DNA from: Eubacteriales bacterium
GTDB taxonomy: Bacteria > Bacillota > Clostridia > Oscillospirales > CAG-382
NCBI GenBank assembly: GCA_028705495.1
Contig: JAQWDK010000006.1
Span: 1-64,000, forward strand
Direction: 5' to 3'
DNA length: 64,000 bases
Each line of letters begins with the position of its first letter. Within the stretch, counting starts at the first letter, position 1. A program made the translations under genes and the position numbers. This document shows positions 23,692-33,014 of the stretch, piece by piece. The notes under the pieces were generated by a model. The model had not been told where the DNA came from. It did not search any database and was given only the letters and a program-made list of their open reading frames with translations.

Positions 23692-24546
23692 TTATTCGTT
23701 ATTTGAAACATTAAACTTTTCGCCAAGCTTGTTAAATAGTGTTGCTACCGCTACACCGATTATTATGGCGAGCGCACTCAAAATATATCCGAGTGCATCT
23801 TTTGGGAGTCTGACTTCTGAAATAATTATTGTAAGAAGCGAGCCGGACATAAAGCCAGTTACCATATAATAACCTAAGCTATGGTATTTATCAAATACAT
23901 ACTTTGTAAGCTTCGAGAACAGCACCATGCCGACGACAAAGCAGATGCCGACGGGTGCCATAGTCCAGACCTCAAGATTTTTCGTAGCAGACATCATTGG
24001 CTCGTAAACGCCAAGCACCATAAGTATCATCGAAATGCTCATACCGGGAATCATGCTTGAAATGCCAGCGAGTGCGCCGCTAATGGGGAAGAGTATGTTC
24101 TGGGGTATGTCGGATGTGAGTGATTCGTTGGTTATCTTCAAAATACCGATAGTTAAGGCAAAAGCGAAAGCGAGAACAATCGCGAAAATGTACTTTTTCT
24201 TGAATGGACCACCTGTTTTAGCCTCCTTCAAAACGGAAGGAACGCTGCCACCGATGAGTCCGACAAAGAGAAGGAAGGACGGCACACGGTAATTTGTAAA
24301 CATCCAGTCGAGGATATTGACAAATAGTGCCACTGCGACAAGAGCACCAATACCGAGAGGGAGAAGGTAGAAGAAGTTTTTCTTAAAGTTTTTGAATGGG
24401 TTCGAAACGATTGTGATTAGATCGCCGTATATACCCATTATAACTGCAATAACGCTGCCGCTAACACCAGGTGCTATTACGCTGACACCGAACAGAAATC
24501 CGCAAAGGACCCTGAAAAGAAAACTTTTTACTTTTGTTGCTGTCAT
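23692..24546 (-). CDS. popT: DUF368 membrane protein, probable undecaprenyl-phosphate transporter
   Basis: The 284-residue protein has about eight membrane segments. The family motif GVSVIAPGVSGSVIAVIMGIYG at residues 20-41 recurs in the second half as GISSMIPGMSISMILMVLGVYE, an internal duplication typical of DUF368. This family was identified as one of two types of C55-phosphate recycling transporters (PopT). It would return undecaprenyl phosphate to the inner leaflet for cell-wall synthesis. The ribosome site GGAGG is ideal. It lies 23 bases behind queA, in the same operon. Confidence 0.88.
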   Translation of the reverse strand: MTATKVKSFLFRVLCGFLFGVSVIAPGVSGSVIAVIMGIYGDLITIVSNPFKNFKKNFFYLLPLGIGALVAVALFVNILDWMFTNYRVPSFLLFVGLIGGSVPSVLKEAKTGGPFKKKYIFAIVLAFAFALTIGILKITNESLTSDIPQNILFPISGALAGISSMIPGMSISMILMVLGVYEPMMSATKNLEVWTMAPVGICFVVGMVLFSKLTKYVFDKYHSLGYYMVTGFMSGSLLTIIISEVRLPKDALGYILSALAIIIGVAVATLFNKLGEKFNVSNNE

Positions 24547-24569
24547 AAATCCTCCAAATATGTCATTTA

Positions 24570-25616
24570 TCAGTACAAGAACATCGCATCGCCGAAGCTG
24601 AAGAATCTATATTTGTCCTCTACTGCAATTTTATATGCTCTCATCACATTTTCATACCCGCCAAAAGCGGAAACAAGCATCAAAAGAGTGCTTTCAGGAA
24701 GGTGAAAGTTGGTGATAAGTGCATCAGTGGCTTTGAAGCTGTATGATGGATAGATAAAAATACCTGTTCCGCCGATAAAGGGATGAACTATGCCATTGTC
24801 GTCGGATACGCTCTCAAGAGTTCTACACGAGGTGGTACCAACGCAGATAATCCGTCCGCCGTTTTTTCTCGCACTGTTTATAATTTCAGCATTTTCTGCG
24901 GTAACTTCAATATGTTCGTTGTGCATTAAATGCTTTGTGATATCCTCTTCTTTAACAGGACGGAATGTGCCGATACCAACATGGAGAAGAACCTCGGCGA
25001 AGAGCACACCTTTAGCTTTTAGCTTTCCGATAAGCTCAGTTGTAAAATGAAGTCCCGCTGTCGGAGCTGCTGCGCTGCCATCGATTTTGGCATACACAGT
25101 TTGATAGCGGTTTTTATCCTCGAGACGGCTTGTGATATAAGGCGGTAGGGGCATTATACCGATTTTGTCGAGTACTTCGTTAAAGATACCGTCGTACTTG
25201 AACTCAATTAGTCTAAGACCGCCGTCAAGCACATCGAGCACAAAGCCTTCCAACAGACCATCGCCGAATACAATCTTGTCGCCGGGTCGGGTTTTCTTGC
25301 CCGGCTTTGTCATGCACTGCCAGACATCGCCGTCACGAGTGCTATCCCTTGACAGCAGTACAACCTCAATCTCTCCGGCTCTCTTAGGGTTTTTCCCAAA
25401 AAGCCTTGCTGGAATAACCTTTGTGTCGTTTACAACGAGACAATCACCGGGGTTTAGAAAGTCGATTATATCGGAGAAATGGTGGTGTCTTACCTCTCCG
25501 GTTTCTTTATTAAGAGTAAGAAGGCGTGAAGAATCACGCTTTTCAATTGGTGTTTGAGCGATCAAAGATTCATCAAGCTCATAAAAATAAGATTTTGTTT
25601 TAAGCAAGTCGGGCAT
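24570..25616 (-). CDS. queA: S-adenosylmethionine:tRNA ribosyltransferase-isomerase
   Basis: A 348-residue QueA. Recognisable are [37 protein letters not shown], the [13 protein letters not shown] core and the late [18 protein letters not shown]. It transfers the ribosyl part of SAM to preQ1 in tRNA, forming epoxyqueuosine. GGAGGAG precedes the start. It is the first gene of a four-gene reverse operon queA-popT-pdxY-tcdA, in which queA and tcdA both act on tRNA anticodon-loop bases. The 250 bases upstream hold AT-rich sequence and no other gene. Confidence 0.96.
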   Translation of the reverse strand: MPDLLKTKSYFYELDESLIAQTPIEKRDSSRLLTLNKETGEVRHHHFSDIIDFLNPGDCLVVNDTKVIPARLFGKNPKRAGEIEVVLLSRDSTRDGDVWQCMTKPGKKTRPGDKIVFGDGLLEGFVLDVLDGGLRLIEFKYDGIFNEVLDKIGIMPLPPYITSRLEDKNRYQTVYAKIDGSAAAPTAGLHFTTELIGKLKAKGVLFAEVLLHVGIGTFRPVKEEDITKHLMHNEHIEVTAENAEIINSARKNGGRIICVGTTSCRTLESVSDDNGIVHPFIGGTGIFIYPSYSFKATDALITNFHLPESTLLMLVSAFGGYENVMRAYKIAVEDKYRFFSFGDAMFLY

Positions 25617-25865
25617 TAAATTGTTCTCCTCCGAGCTACTTTTTATGTGGCAAAAGCCTGTCTCGGTTAATAAAATGGTATTGACGGGATTTTAATATTG
25701 CGAAGGTTATTAAAGCACCCCAATTTCGAAAAATAAGAGGTTTTTACTCAACCGTTTTATTATAACAAAATAACAGCCCGATTTCAACAGTAAATAAAAA
25801 AGACAAAAAGCGCGAAATTTGTTGAAAATCGGAAAGAAATCAATAATTTAAGGATGGTTAATCCG

Positions 25866-26753
25866 ATGAAAAAGCCTGTTGTGTTCCAAGGAACGGCGAC
25901 CGCCGTGGTCACACCGTTCAAGAATGGTGAAATAGATTTTATAAGCTTCGGTCGTTTGCTCGAATTTCAGACAGATAACGATATCGATGCAATAGTTGTA
26001 TGCGGTACTACGGGGGAAGCGGCAACCCTGAGCGCATGTGAAAGGCTAAGGTTAGTTGAGTTTGCCGTGCGCCACTCAGGTTCAAAAGTCCCAATAATCG
26101 CCGGCACTGGAAGCAACAGCACTGCAACCGCGGTTGAACTTACTCGTGAAGCTGCTGAAACAGGATGCGACGCCGCGCTTGTTGTGACGCCCTATTATAA
26201 CAAAGCAACTCAAGCGGGACTTGTTAAGCATTATGAAACGATAGCGGATGCATCTGAAGTACCGATAATTATATACAATGTGCCGACAAGGACTGGAGTC
26301 AACATCGAGCCTGAAACATACGTGGAGCTGTCTAAGCATCAGAATATAGTAGCAGTTAAGGAGTCGGGTACGAATATTCCGAAAATTGCAGAAATGGTAC
26401 GCCTCTGCGGCGACTCTTTGGCTCTTTATTCCGGAAACGACAACCAGATATTGCCGCTGCTTTCACTTGGTGGAATTGGTGTTGTTTCTGTGTTATCGAA
26501 TTTTCTCCCGGCAAGTGTTGGAAAAATATGTTCGTATTACTTTAGTGGCGACTCACAAGCGGCTCTTGACAGACAACTGAAACTTCTGCCGCTTATGGAA
26601 GGTGTTTTCTGCGAAGTCAACCCGATACCAGTCAAATATCTGTTATCACAAAGAGGATATTGCACCGATGAGGTCAGATTGCCGCTGACAACAATTGAAC
26701 CGGCACATGCTTCGATGCTTGATAGATTGGCGGCTCATGTAGGGAAGAGTTAA
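25866..26753 (+). CDS. dapA: 4-hydroxy-tetrahydrodipicolinate synthase
   Basis: A class I aldolase-type synthase of 295 residues. The first ATG of the frame is at 25854, but it overlaps the ribosome site AAGGATGG that serves the ATG at 25866. Catalytic parts are visible: CGTTGEAAT (Thr48, Thr49), PYYNK (Tyr111), IYNVPTRTG (Tyr137, Arg142) and the Schiff-base Lys165 in VKESGTN. It condenses pyruvate and aspartate semialdehyde in lysine and diaminopimelate synthesis. No other dap gene is adjacent; it appears to be transcribed alone. Confidence 0.95.
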   Translation: MKKPVVFQGTATAVVTPFKNGEIDFISFGRLLEFQTDNDIDAIVVCGTTGEAATLSACERLRLVEFAVRHSGSKVPIIAGTGSNSTATAVELTREAAETGCDAALVVTPYYNKATQAGLVKHYETIADASEVPIIIYNVPTRTGVNIEPETYVELSKHQNIVAVKESGTNIPKIAEMVRLCGDSLALYSGNDNQILPLLSLGGIGVVSVLSNFLPASVGKICSYYFSGDSQAALDRQLKLLPLMEGVFCEVNPIPVKYLLSQRGYCTDEVRLPLTTIEPAHASMLDRLAAHVGKS

Positions 26754-26760
26754 GGAATAA

Positions 26761-26889
26761 AAGTTATGATGCTCGCTACGCTCACAGCTATGAATGCCCT
26801 GACGGGCAAGTTATGATGCTCGCCATGCTCGCAGTTATGATTGCCCTGACGGGCAAGTTATGATGCTCGCTATGCTCACAGCTATGAAG
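26761..26889 (+). repeat. 47-bp tandem repeat, 2.7 copies
   Basis: Copies start AAGTTATGATGCTCGC at 26761, 26808 and 26855; the third is cut after about 35 bases. The unit contains TGCCCTGACGGGC, itself able to form a short hairpin. Units differ at only a few positions. It lies directly behind dapA and before the terminator. Confidence 0.9.
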
Positions 26890-26901
26890 TTTATAAAAAA
26901 T

Positions 26902-26935
26902 ACCGTTGTTGGTTCTTGCCAACAACGGTCTATAT
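26902..26935 (+). terminator. Intrinsic terminator behind dapA
   Basis: ACCGTTGTTGG (26902-26912) pairs perfectly with CCAACAACGGT (26919-26929); CTATATTTT follows. Confidence 0.8.
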
Positions 26936-27041
26936 TTTGATTGAATTAATATTACTTTCCCTCATGCGCCCCTCCAAACTATCATTTTTACATTAATTCT
27001 ATACTAAAAAAGTATTTATAAATAGAAAAGCAGAATATTTA

Positions 27042-27070
27042 TTGACACATTTATAAATTTAAAGTAAAAT
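27042..27070 (+). promoter_or_regulatory. Sigma-A type promoter
   Basis: TTGACA (27042-27047), 17 bases, TAAAAT (27065-27070), directly before the subtilase-like lipoprotein gene. Confidence 0.75.
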
Positions 27071-27084
27071 ATAAAATACAAACA

Positions 27085-28656
27085 GTGGAAGCAATGACGT
27101 TAAAAATGAGAAATATAAAAAAATATCTTATTGTACTTGTAGTGTTATCGTTTATATTGTTATTTGCAACCAGTTGTGTTAATACAGGCAATGAAACATC
27201 GGAATCTGCTTTCTCCGAAACGGAATCAACTTATCCTGAACTGAAAATCGAGACATCAAACGACGAAAACAGATTATACGAAAGCATGGAATATACATTT
27301 ATTCCGGACGATGAAATCATTGGAACATGGCAGGCTGGCAATGCCGTTGAAAAAATTGAAGATTTTGAAACAGGAAAACTATTATTCTCATCACCAGAAA
27401 AACTATATTGGCAAAGCTGTATATTTTTCGACAGTGGGCTTTTATCGTATAAATTTTCAAACTCCAAAAACGCAACAGAAAAGTGGACAAAAGGCTATGT
27501 TCTTTATTCAAAGTTTGGAGTAATTCCGGCATATACACTAAAGCAAATAGATGGGAAAAGATATATGTTCGTCGAATGGAAAATAGGTGATTATCCATTC
27601 ACCGGAAAAATACCGTGTTATTATGTATTTGAAAAAACATCTGATAACGCGGTCTTTCCCATAAATGCTTACGACGATGTAAGAAACGAAGATATCCTAG
27701 TCGCAGACCTTTCGTCTTTTGATAAAAAAATACTTACTCTGAAGTTTAACGAAAAAACGATATTCCCGGCAAGGGAAAAAATGCCGGCCCGAGATGAGTA
27801 TCAGCCAGATTATATAATGGAGGCGGGAAAAAATCCTGGGCTTGGTGTTCGTTCCATACATGATAAGGGCATCACGGGAAAAGGTGTAACCGTAGCCATC
27901 ATCGACCAACCCTTATATATCGACAGTCACCCCGAATATGCGGGTAAAATAATTGAATATAAGGATTTCGGATGTGAATCGGAAACCAGTATTCACGGTC
28001 CTGCAGTTACAAGCCTTCTCGTCGGGGAAACAGTAGGAACCGCACCCGGTGCGAAAATATATTATGCCGCCGTACCATCTTGGAACCTCGACACAACCTG
28101 TTATGCTGATGCTGTCGATTGGATTGTGGAAACGAATAAAAATCTCCCCGATGGCGAAAAGATAAGAGTTATAAGTATTTCCGGCGCCCCCACGCCTTCT
28201 AACGATGATTGGACAAACGGTGAAAAATATCTTGAAAGCGTTAAACGCGCGACCGAAGCGGGCTTTTTAGTTCTTGACTGTTCAAGCGAAAACGGAATGA
28301 TCGGGGCATGCGGATATGATTTTGACAATCCCGAAGATGTCTCTTTGTGCAAACCCGGATATTTAAACAATCCGGTCTGGAACAAAGATGATATTCTCGT
28401 TCCGGTACAATACAGGACACTTGCGGAAGAGTATTTCAGCAAGGGAGATATTACTTATCAATATACCGGCGAAGGAGGATTAAGTTGGGGCATTCCCTAT
28501 GTAGCGGGGGTTCTTGCAATGGGGTGGGAGGTTACCCCCGAACTTACGGCAGATGAAATCATAGATATACTTTTTGACACAGCTTATGTTGATAGTTCCG
28601 GGTATAAATATATTAACCCGACTGCATTTATTAGCTATTTAAGCTCCAAGGAGTAA
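27085..28656 (+). CDS. Subtilisin-like (S8) lipoprotein with N-terminal accessory domain
   Basis: Possible starts are GTG at 27085, ATG at 27094 and ATG at 27106; numbering here uses 27085 (523 residues). A lipoprotein signal ends at Cys31 (ATSC). Residues 70-240 form a beta-rich region of unknown type (DDEIIGTWQAGN, FDSGLLSYKFSN) resembling lipocalin-like stress domains. The C-terminal part is a subtilase: Asp274 in GVTVAIIDQPL, His304 in SIHGPAVTSLLVG, and Ser467 in LSWGIPYVAG, where the usual GTSMAxP reads LSWGIP. All three catalytic residues are present, so activity is possible, though the motif around Ser is unusual. It should act outside the membrane. Role unknown. Confidence 0.8.
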   Translation: MEAMTLKMRNIKKYLIVLVVLSFILLFATSCVNTGNETSESAFSETESTYPELKIETSNDENRLYESMEYTFIPDDEIIGTWQAGNAVEKIEDFETGKLLFSSPEKLYWQSCIFFDSGLLSYKFSNSKNATEKWTKGYVLYSKFGVIPAYTLKQIDGKRYMFVEWKIGDYPFTGKIPCYYVFEKTSDNAVFPINAYDDVRNEDILVADLSSFDKKILTLKFNEKTIFPAREKMPARDEYQPDYIMEAGKNPGLGVRSIHDKGITGKGVTVAIIDQPLYIDSHPEYAGKIIEYKDFGCESETSIHGPAVTSLLVGETVGTAPGAKIYYAAVPSWNLDTTCYADAVDWIVETNKNLPDGEKIRVISISGAPTPSNDDWTNGEKYLESVKRATEAGFLVLDCSSENGMIGACGYDFDNPEDVSLCKPGYLNNPVWNKDDILVPVQYRTLAEEYFSKGDITYQYTGEGGLSWGIPYVAGVLAMGWEVTPELTADEIIDILFDTAYVDSSGYKYINPTAFISYLSSKE

Positions 28657-28782
28657 GAAAAAGTGAGAGCATAAACAAACAGCAGTAAACATGATTATTT
28701 CGCAAATTACCGTGCAATATTAGGAATATCGAATATGTGGGTGACATTTTCACGTAGTCTAAGTAAAAAAAGGAGTTTCTTT

Positions 28783-29349
28783 ATGGTATATAATGGCACA
28801 GGTACACTTGAAACAAAACGGCTTATTCTTAGACCACTGACATTGGATGATTTTGAAGCTGTTCACTCATGGGCAAGTAACCCCGATAACACTCGATATA
28901 TGTCATGGGGTCCTAATAACGAAGAGCAAACACACGGGTTCCTGAAATCAGCAAAACCAGGTCAAGACTTTGCGATTGTTTTAAAAGAAACAGGTAAGGT
29001 TATTGGCAGCGGCGGAATTTATCCTGACAGCAACAATGACACTGCCGACATCGGTTGGATTATACATATAGATTATTGGAAACATGGTTACGGAACTGAA
29101 TTCGGCGGTGAACTCATTAGGCATGGATTTGAGGACTTAAAATTACGCCGTATTTATGCGTTATGTGCTGCGGTAAATTACGGTTCTTACCGTGTTATGG
29201 AGCGTAATGGAATGCGCCGTGAAGCTGTGAATGCCAAAGCGTTTTGGGCTCGTGTCGATAATGAATGGATTGATCAAGCTGTCTACGCCATTCTCGCTGA
29301 CGAATATTTTAATAGCAGTAAAAACCAAACACCTAAGAATACAGAATAA
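28783..29349 (+). CDS. GNAT family N-acetyltransferase
   Basis: The open frame begins at 28735, but AAAGGAG eight bases before the ATG at 28783 gives a 188-residue protein. It resembles RimJ/RimL-type acetyltransferases: TKRLILRPLTLDDFEAVHSWA at the start, an acetyl-CoA region around IGWIIHIDYWKHGYGTEFGGELIRHGFE, and the closing strand LRRIYALCAAVNYGSYRVMERNGMRRE. The substrate, whether a protein N-terminus or a small amine, cannot be told. Confidence 0.88.
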   Translation: MVYNGTGTLETKRLILRPLTLDDFEAVHSWASNPDNTRYMSWGPNNEEQTHGFLKSAKPGQDFAIVLKETGKVIGSGGIYPDSNNDTADIGWIIHIDYWKHGYGTEFGGELIRHGFEDLKLRRIYALCAAVNYGSYRVMERNGMRREAVNAKAFWARVDNEWIDQAVYAILADEYFNSSKNQTPKNTE

Positions 29350-29439
29350 TGTTAAAACGCATGATTGATGTATGCATTTTACAAGTCGATGATTTTTGCA
29401 GGTTGAAGAAACCACTTTAATCTTCAAAAAGAGGTATTT

Positions 29440-30468
29440 ATGAGCATTAAGGATGAATTTATAAAATCTACTCAAAGTTTGCTAGATTTTTGTGATTACC
29501 CGGCTGTTAAGTATAAAATTTTGTTTCAGCTTTTAGACAGGTCGTATTACTGCGAAGAATTAAACCTGCTGCGAAAAGATTTTTTGTATAGTGATATTGT
29601 TGATGAACTTTATAGAGAGCAAAACAGAAACGGTAGTTGGGGTTATCGCTTGCAGTCGAAGGATTATACTGCAAAGGACAAATTTCCTACATCACTTGTA
29701 GGCATAAATCGGTGTTTATACATAGGGCTTACTATTGATGACAGAGAAATCCTACAAATGTCTTATTACTATCTTGAAGACTTTTTGAGAGGGACAAACC
29801 ACGAGAAACTGCATGATAAAAACGAGAGGGACGTTCCTTGGCAAACCGCTACAATATGTAATGCTATCGAAGCTATCAAGCCATACAATGAGCTGTGCGA
29901 CAGGGCATATCGCGAATGGCTTTACATTGCGGAGCGTACTTTTTCGGGTGGCGAATACTCATTTGAAAGAGAGCGAGATGCCCAGCACGAGGTTTTTTGG
30001 ACAAAAGAGGATCGACTTGTGCCACTTCAATTTGAGTTGCTGTTAAAACGCCGTGAAAATATACCGCCGGCTCTTGAAAACGCAATGCTTCACCATTATG
30101 GAGAACACGCTTATTATCACGGACATTTTTGGAGAGATTGTCCTGCAAAACTGCCTGATAGCTTTGTTTACAAGCAAACAAGACGATGGATGCACTCATT
30201 TAATTACATAAACAATTTCAGGGGTTCGTCTTTTTATCTTTCAAAATCTGTTGACTGGCTTTTGGAAAACCGAAACACAGACGGTCTTTGGGATTGGGGG
30301 ACGCAAGCGAAGGACCCATGGGGTTATTTTGGATATTTTTCTACGAGTAGAAATTATAACCACAACCGTGTTATTGATTGTTCGATGGAAATTTTGAGCT
30401 TTTTGAAAAAGTATATAGATAATAATTCTCAACAAGAAAGGTTCGGACATAACAAAGAAAAAGCTTGA
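29440..30468 (+). CDS. Alpha/alpha-toroid protein of prenyltransferase/squalene-cyclase type, function unknown
   Basis: The 342-residue protein is nearly all helical and carries two QW-like motifs, EQNRNGSWGYRLQ at about residue 60 and NRNTDGLWDWGTQ near residue 278, which mark the barrels of terpenoid cyclases and prenyltransferases. The DxDD acid motif of squalene-hopene cyclase is not visible, so a cyclase reaction is doubtful; these folds also serve as peptide-modifying or scaffold proteins. AAAGAGG precedes the ATG. The stop overlaps the remains of a second gene that looks like BtrH/C39-type proteins, suggesting an old biosynthetic pair. Confidence in any function is low. Confidence 0.7.
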   Translation: MSIKDEFIKSTQSLLDFCDYPAVKYKILFQLLDRSYYCEELNLLRKDFLYSDIVDELYREQNRNGSWGYRLQSKDYTAKDKFPTSLVGINRCLYIGLTIDDREILQMSYYYLEDFLRGTNHEKLHDKNERDVPWQTATICNAIEAIKPYNELCDRAYREWLYIAERTFSGGEYSFERERDAQHEVFWTKEDRLVPLQFELLLKRRENIPPALENAMLHHYGEHAYYHGHFWRDCPAKLPDSFVYKQTRRWMHSFNYINNFRGSSFYLSKSVDWLLENRNTDGLWDWGTQAKDPWGYFGYFSTSRNYNHNRVIDCSMEILSFLKKYIDNNSQQERFGHNKEKA

Positions 30469-30682
30469 TGTAACGTGGAATGATGTACATGACTCAACAG
30501 GCTATCTCTTTTCTTTTGCAAAGTCTCTATCCTACGCCGTTAAAAACAGCCCATATAGTGAGCTTTCGGAGGACATTATAGCTACAAGCGGATTCGCCTT
30601 TCGTATGTGGATTTCAGCTGACCTATGCCCAAGCGAAACAATAAACAGGGAACGCAAAAATGGTTCAGGCGGATATACATAA
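30452..30682 (+). pseudogene. Remnant of a BtrH/C39-like gene
   Basis: A 76-codon frame without a start codon reads TWNDVHDSTGYLFSFAKSL, AVKNSPYSELSEDIIATSGF and AFRMWISADLCPSE before ending at TAA (30680). This is the opening part of a protein that I associate, with moderate certainty, with the butirosin biosynthesis protein H / C39-peptidase-like family. Downstream to 30790 fragments in two other frames remain (for example DVYFYYNQNENGEL), as expected for a gene broken by deletions. It overlaps the end of the toroid-protein gene. Confidence 0.6.
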
Positions 30683-30792
30683 ACCCAATACAACCTTGAC
30701 GGCGACAAGATAATAAAAGCTTTACGCGAACAAAAACCGCAACGATGTACTTCTATTACAACCAAAACGAAAACGGAGAATTACATATAAAC

Positions 30793-32928
30793 ATGAAAAA
30801 ATGGTTTTTTAGCATGCTTTTTGCATTATGCATAACATTAACTTTGCTGCCGGTTTCAGTTATGGCGGAACCTTCTCCACAAGCACGATGGGGTATCTTG
30901 GGTGAAGGTTTTGAAATGCCTGCAGATTGGATAAGCAGCGGCAGCCTTGTCGATGCTGTAAGCGCTGCGAACGGTTATCCCAACAGCACTGTGTATATCC
31001 AACTCCTGTCTGATGTAAGCACAACAGAACTGAATCTTACGACAAACAATGCCACCATCCTCGACCTGAACAGTAAGACACTAATTAGCAGCAGTTCTAA
31101 CGTTATATGCCATTACGGACTCGGTAAACTAACAATTACCGATAGCACAGCTGAAAAGAATGGTCAGATTACATGCCAAGCTCCGGAGAGTGATACTATT
31201 ATTCTATACGGTGGCAGCCTTGCCATTGAATTCGGTACAGTGGAAAACACAGGAATCGGGTTCGCGATAAATAACTACAGCATCGGCAGCGTGGAAATAA
31301 CTGGCGGAACGGTAAGTTCTACTGGGTTTGCTACAATTGTTAACCAGTTCGTCGGTACCTTGAGCGTTTCTGGGGGTGTCGTGAAGGCGAAAGATGGAAT
31401 TGCAATTTACATCTTTGGCAGCGGGAAAACTACCATCAGTGGCACGGCTAAAATAACCAGTGCAAATACAAATTCTAAATATGGAACGATTTTTATCCCT
31501 TATTTTCGCGGCCAAGGCACCGATACTGTTCTCGAAATAAAAGGCGGATTGATTGAAAATACCGCCAATAATGGAAACGCAATCAATAACAGCAGCACCT
31601 ACACCGTGGATATTTCCGGAGGTATCGTGAATGCCGCAGGCGTGAATGGTGTTGGTATTCGTGTTTTGAGGCGAAATGATTCAATCGTAATCTCAAGCGG
31701 CACACCCATTATCAAGGGACGTGGGATGGCGATGAGTGTAATTCCGGTTTTAAGCACGGATATACAGCTCGGAGCCAGCACCGATTACGATGGTGACTTG
31801 TTAGCTGACTACAATTTAAGGCTGCTTTTCACCTATGATATGAATAATTATACCTTTATTATCTATAATTATAAATACTTCAGATTTGGACCGAGTACTG
31901 CTGTAGCCAGAATCGGTAAAAAATTCTATACCGACCTCCAAGAGGCATTTGACCGAGGCGAGAGTGGGTCCACTATTCAACTGATGAACAACATTGAGCT
32001 CAGGCAACCTATCTTTAATGATAAAGGTAAAACCTTCACCCTTGATCTAAACGGTAAAACTATAAGTGGTGGCTCAACCATCATCCAAAATAACTGGGGC
32101 ATATTAACTATTACGGACAACAGTGACGGTCAAAAAGGCATCATTATGGGCGGCGATTACGAGACGATTCTGAACAGAAGTAAACTAATTATTGCCGGCG
32201 GCACAGTGAGTTCAAGCAGAAACTCCATGTACACAATTAATAATCAGCTTTCCGGTACAGTTAACATTGTTGGCGGTATGGTGAGTTCAAGCGGGTATAA
32301 TTCAGCTGCAATTTTCATCGCATATTACATGGGCACCGTGGACGTTTCAGGAGGTACTGTGATTGCAAGCGGAGACAATTCAATCGCAATTTATACCCGA
32401 AGCGCAAGCACTATAAGTGTTTCCGGCGGCACAGTGAGTGCAAGCGGAGATGGTTCGATCGCAATTAGACACATGGGAAATAAAGCCGTAATCATTTCCG
32501 GAGGTACAGTAAACTCGGATTTGTATATTGCGATTCTTACCGACAGGAGTATTGTAATACCAAGCGGTTCGCCTGTTATAAAGGGCGGCTCTGTGGCGAT
32601 AAACAGAGCTCCGAGTTTTGACGATACCGTTTTAATGGTTGCGTCAAGCAACAGTTTTGATGGAAGAACATCGGTCACATATGATATATCAAAAATCGGA
32701 ACCTATAAATACCTTGAGTTTGGGCTAAGCCCGGTCAGTGCCGATGACGACCAATGCGGCGGTATAGAATCCTCAGCGCCCGAATCAAACATCTCCACTG
32801 TTGACAATGGCCCTAATGTCCCTCCAACGGGCGATGGCTCCAAATTGCTGCTTTTTGTACTGCTAATGATTACCGCTTTGTACGGCATGGGAGCAGTAGT
32901 ATGTAGGAAAAAACGTACACGGGTATAA
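30793..32928 (+). CDS. Large surface protein with beta-helix repeats and PTGDG anchor
   Basis: The frame is open from 30745, but the signal peptide (MKKWFFSMLFALCITLTLLPVSVMAE) begins at the ATG 30793, giving about 711 residues. The mature part carries many copies of short repeats such as VEITGGTVSSTG, VDVSGGTVIASG and ISVSGGTVSASG, which should stack into a parallel beta-helix, plus two longer homologous blocks (STTELNLTTNNATILDLNSK and RQPIFNDKGKTFTLDLNGK). The C-terminus has PPTGDG, a hydrophobic segment and CRKKRTR, matching the anchor of the protein at 10957-11907. It is likely an adhesin or polysaccharide-contact protein on the cell surface. No catalytic domain is recognised. Confidence 0.82.
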   Translation: MKKWFFSMLFALCITLTLLPVSVMAEPSPQARWGILGEGFEMPADWISSGSLVDAVSAANGYPNSTVYIQLLSDVSTTELNLTTNNATILDLNSKTLISSSSNVICHYGLGKLTITDSTAEKNGQITCQAPESDTIILYGGSLAIEFGTVENTGIGFAINNYSIGSVEITGGTVSSTGFATIVNQFVGTLSVSGGVVKAKDGIAIYIFGSGKTTISGTAKITSANTNSKYGTIFIPYFRGQGTDTVLEIKGGLIENTANNGNAINNSSTYTVDISGGIVNAAGVNGVGIRVLRRNDSIVISSGTPIIKGRGMAMSVIPVLSTDIQLGASTDYDGDLLADYNLRLLFTYDMNNYTFIIYNYKYFRFGPSTAVARIGKKFYTDLQEAFDRGESGSTIQLMNNIELRQPIFNDKGKTFTLDLNGKTISGGSTIIQNNWGILTITDNSDGQKGIIMGGDYETILNRSKLIIAGGTVSSSRNSMYTINNQLSGTVNIVGGMVSSSGYNSAAIFIAYYMGTVDVSGGTVIASGDNSIAIYTRSASTISVSGGTVSASGDGSIAIRHMGNKAVIISGGTVNSDLYIAILTDRSIVIPSGSPVIKGGSVAINRAPSFDDTVLMVASSNSFDGRTSVTYDISKIGTYKYLEFGLSPVSADDDQCGGIESSAPESNISTVDNGPNVPPTGDGSKLLLFVLLMITALYGMGAVVCRKKRTRV

Positions 32929-32951
32929 CTCTGATTTTTCCTCTAACAAAT

Positions 32952-32981
32952 TTGCAAAAATTCAGTTTTTTATGTTATACT
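32952..32981 (+). promoter_or_regulatory. Probable promoter of the DUF4855 gene
   Basis: TTGCAA (32952-32957), 18 bases, TATACT (32976-32981), 34 bases before the start at 33015. Confidence 0.6.
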
Positions 32982-33014
32982 ATCGCTATTACTTAATAAT
33001 AACAGGAGAACAAC

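Noticed and set aside
26761..26889. CRISPR array
   Set aside because: The units abut each other with no variable spacers and there are no cas genes.
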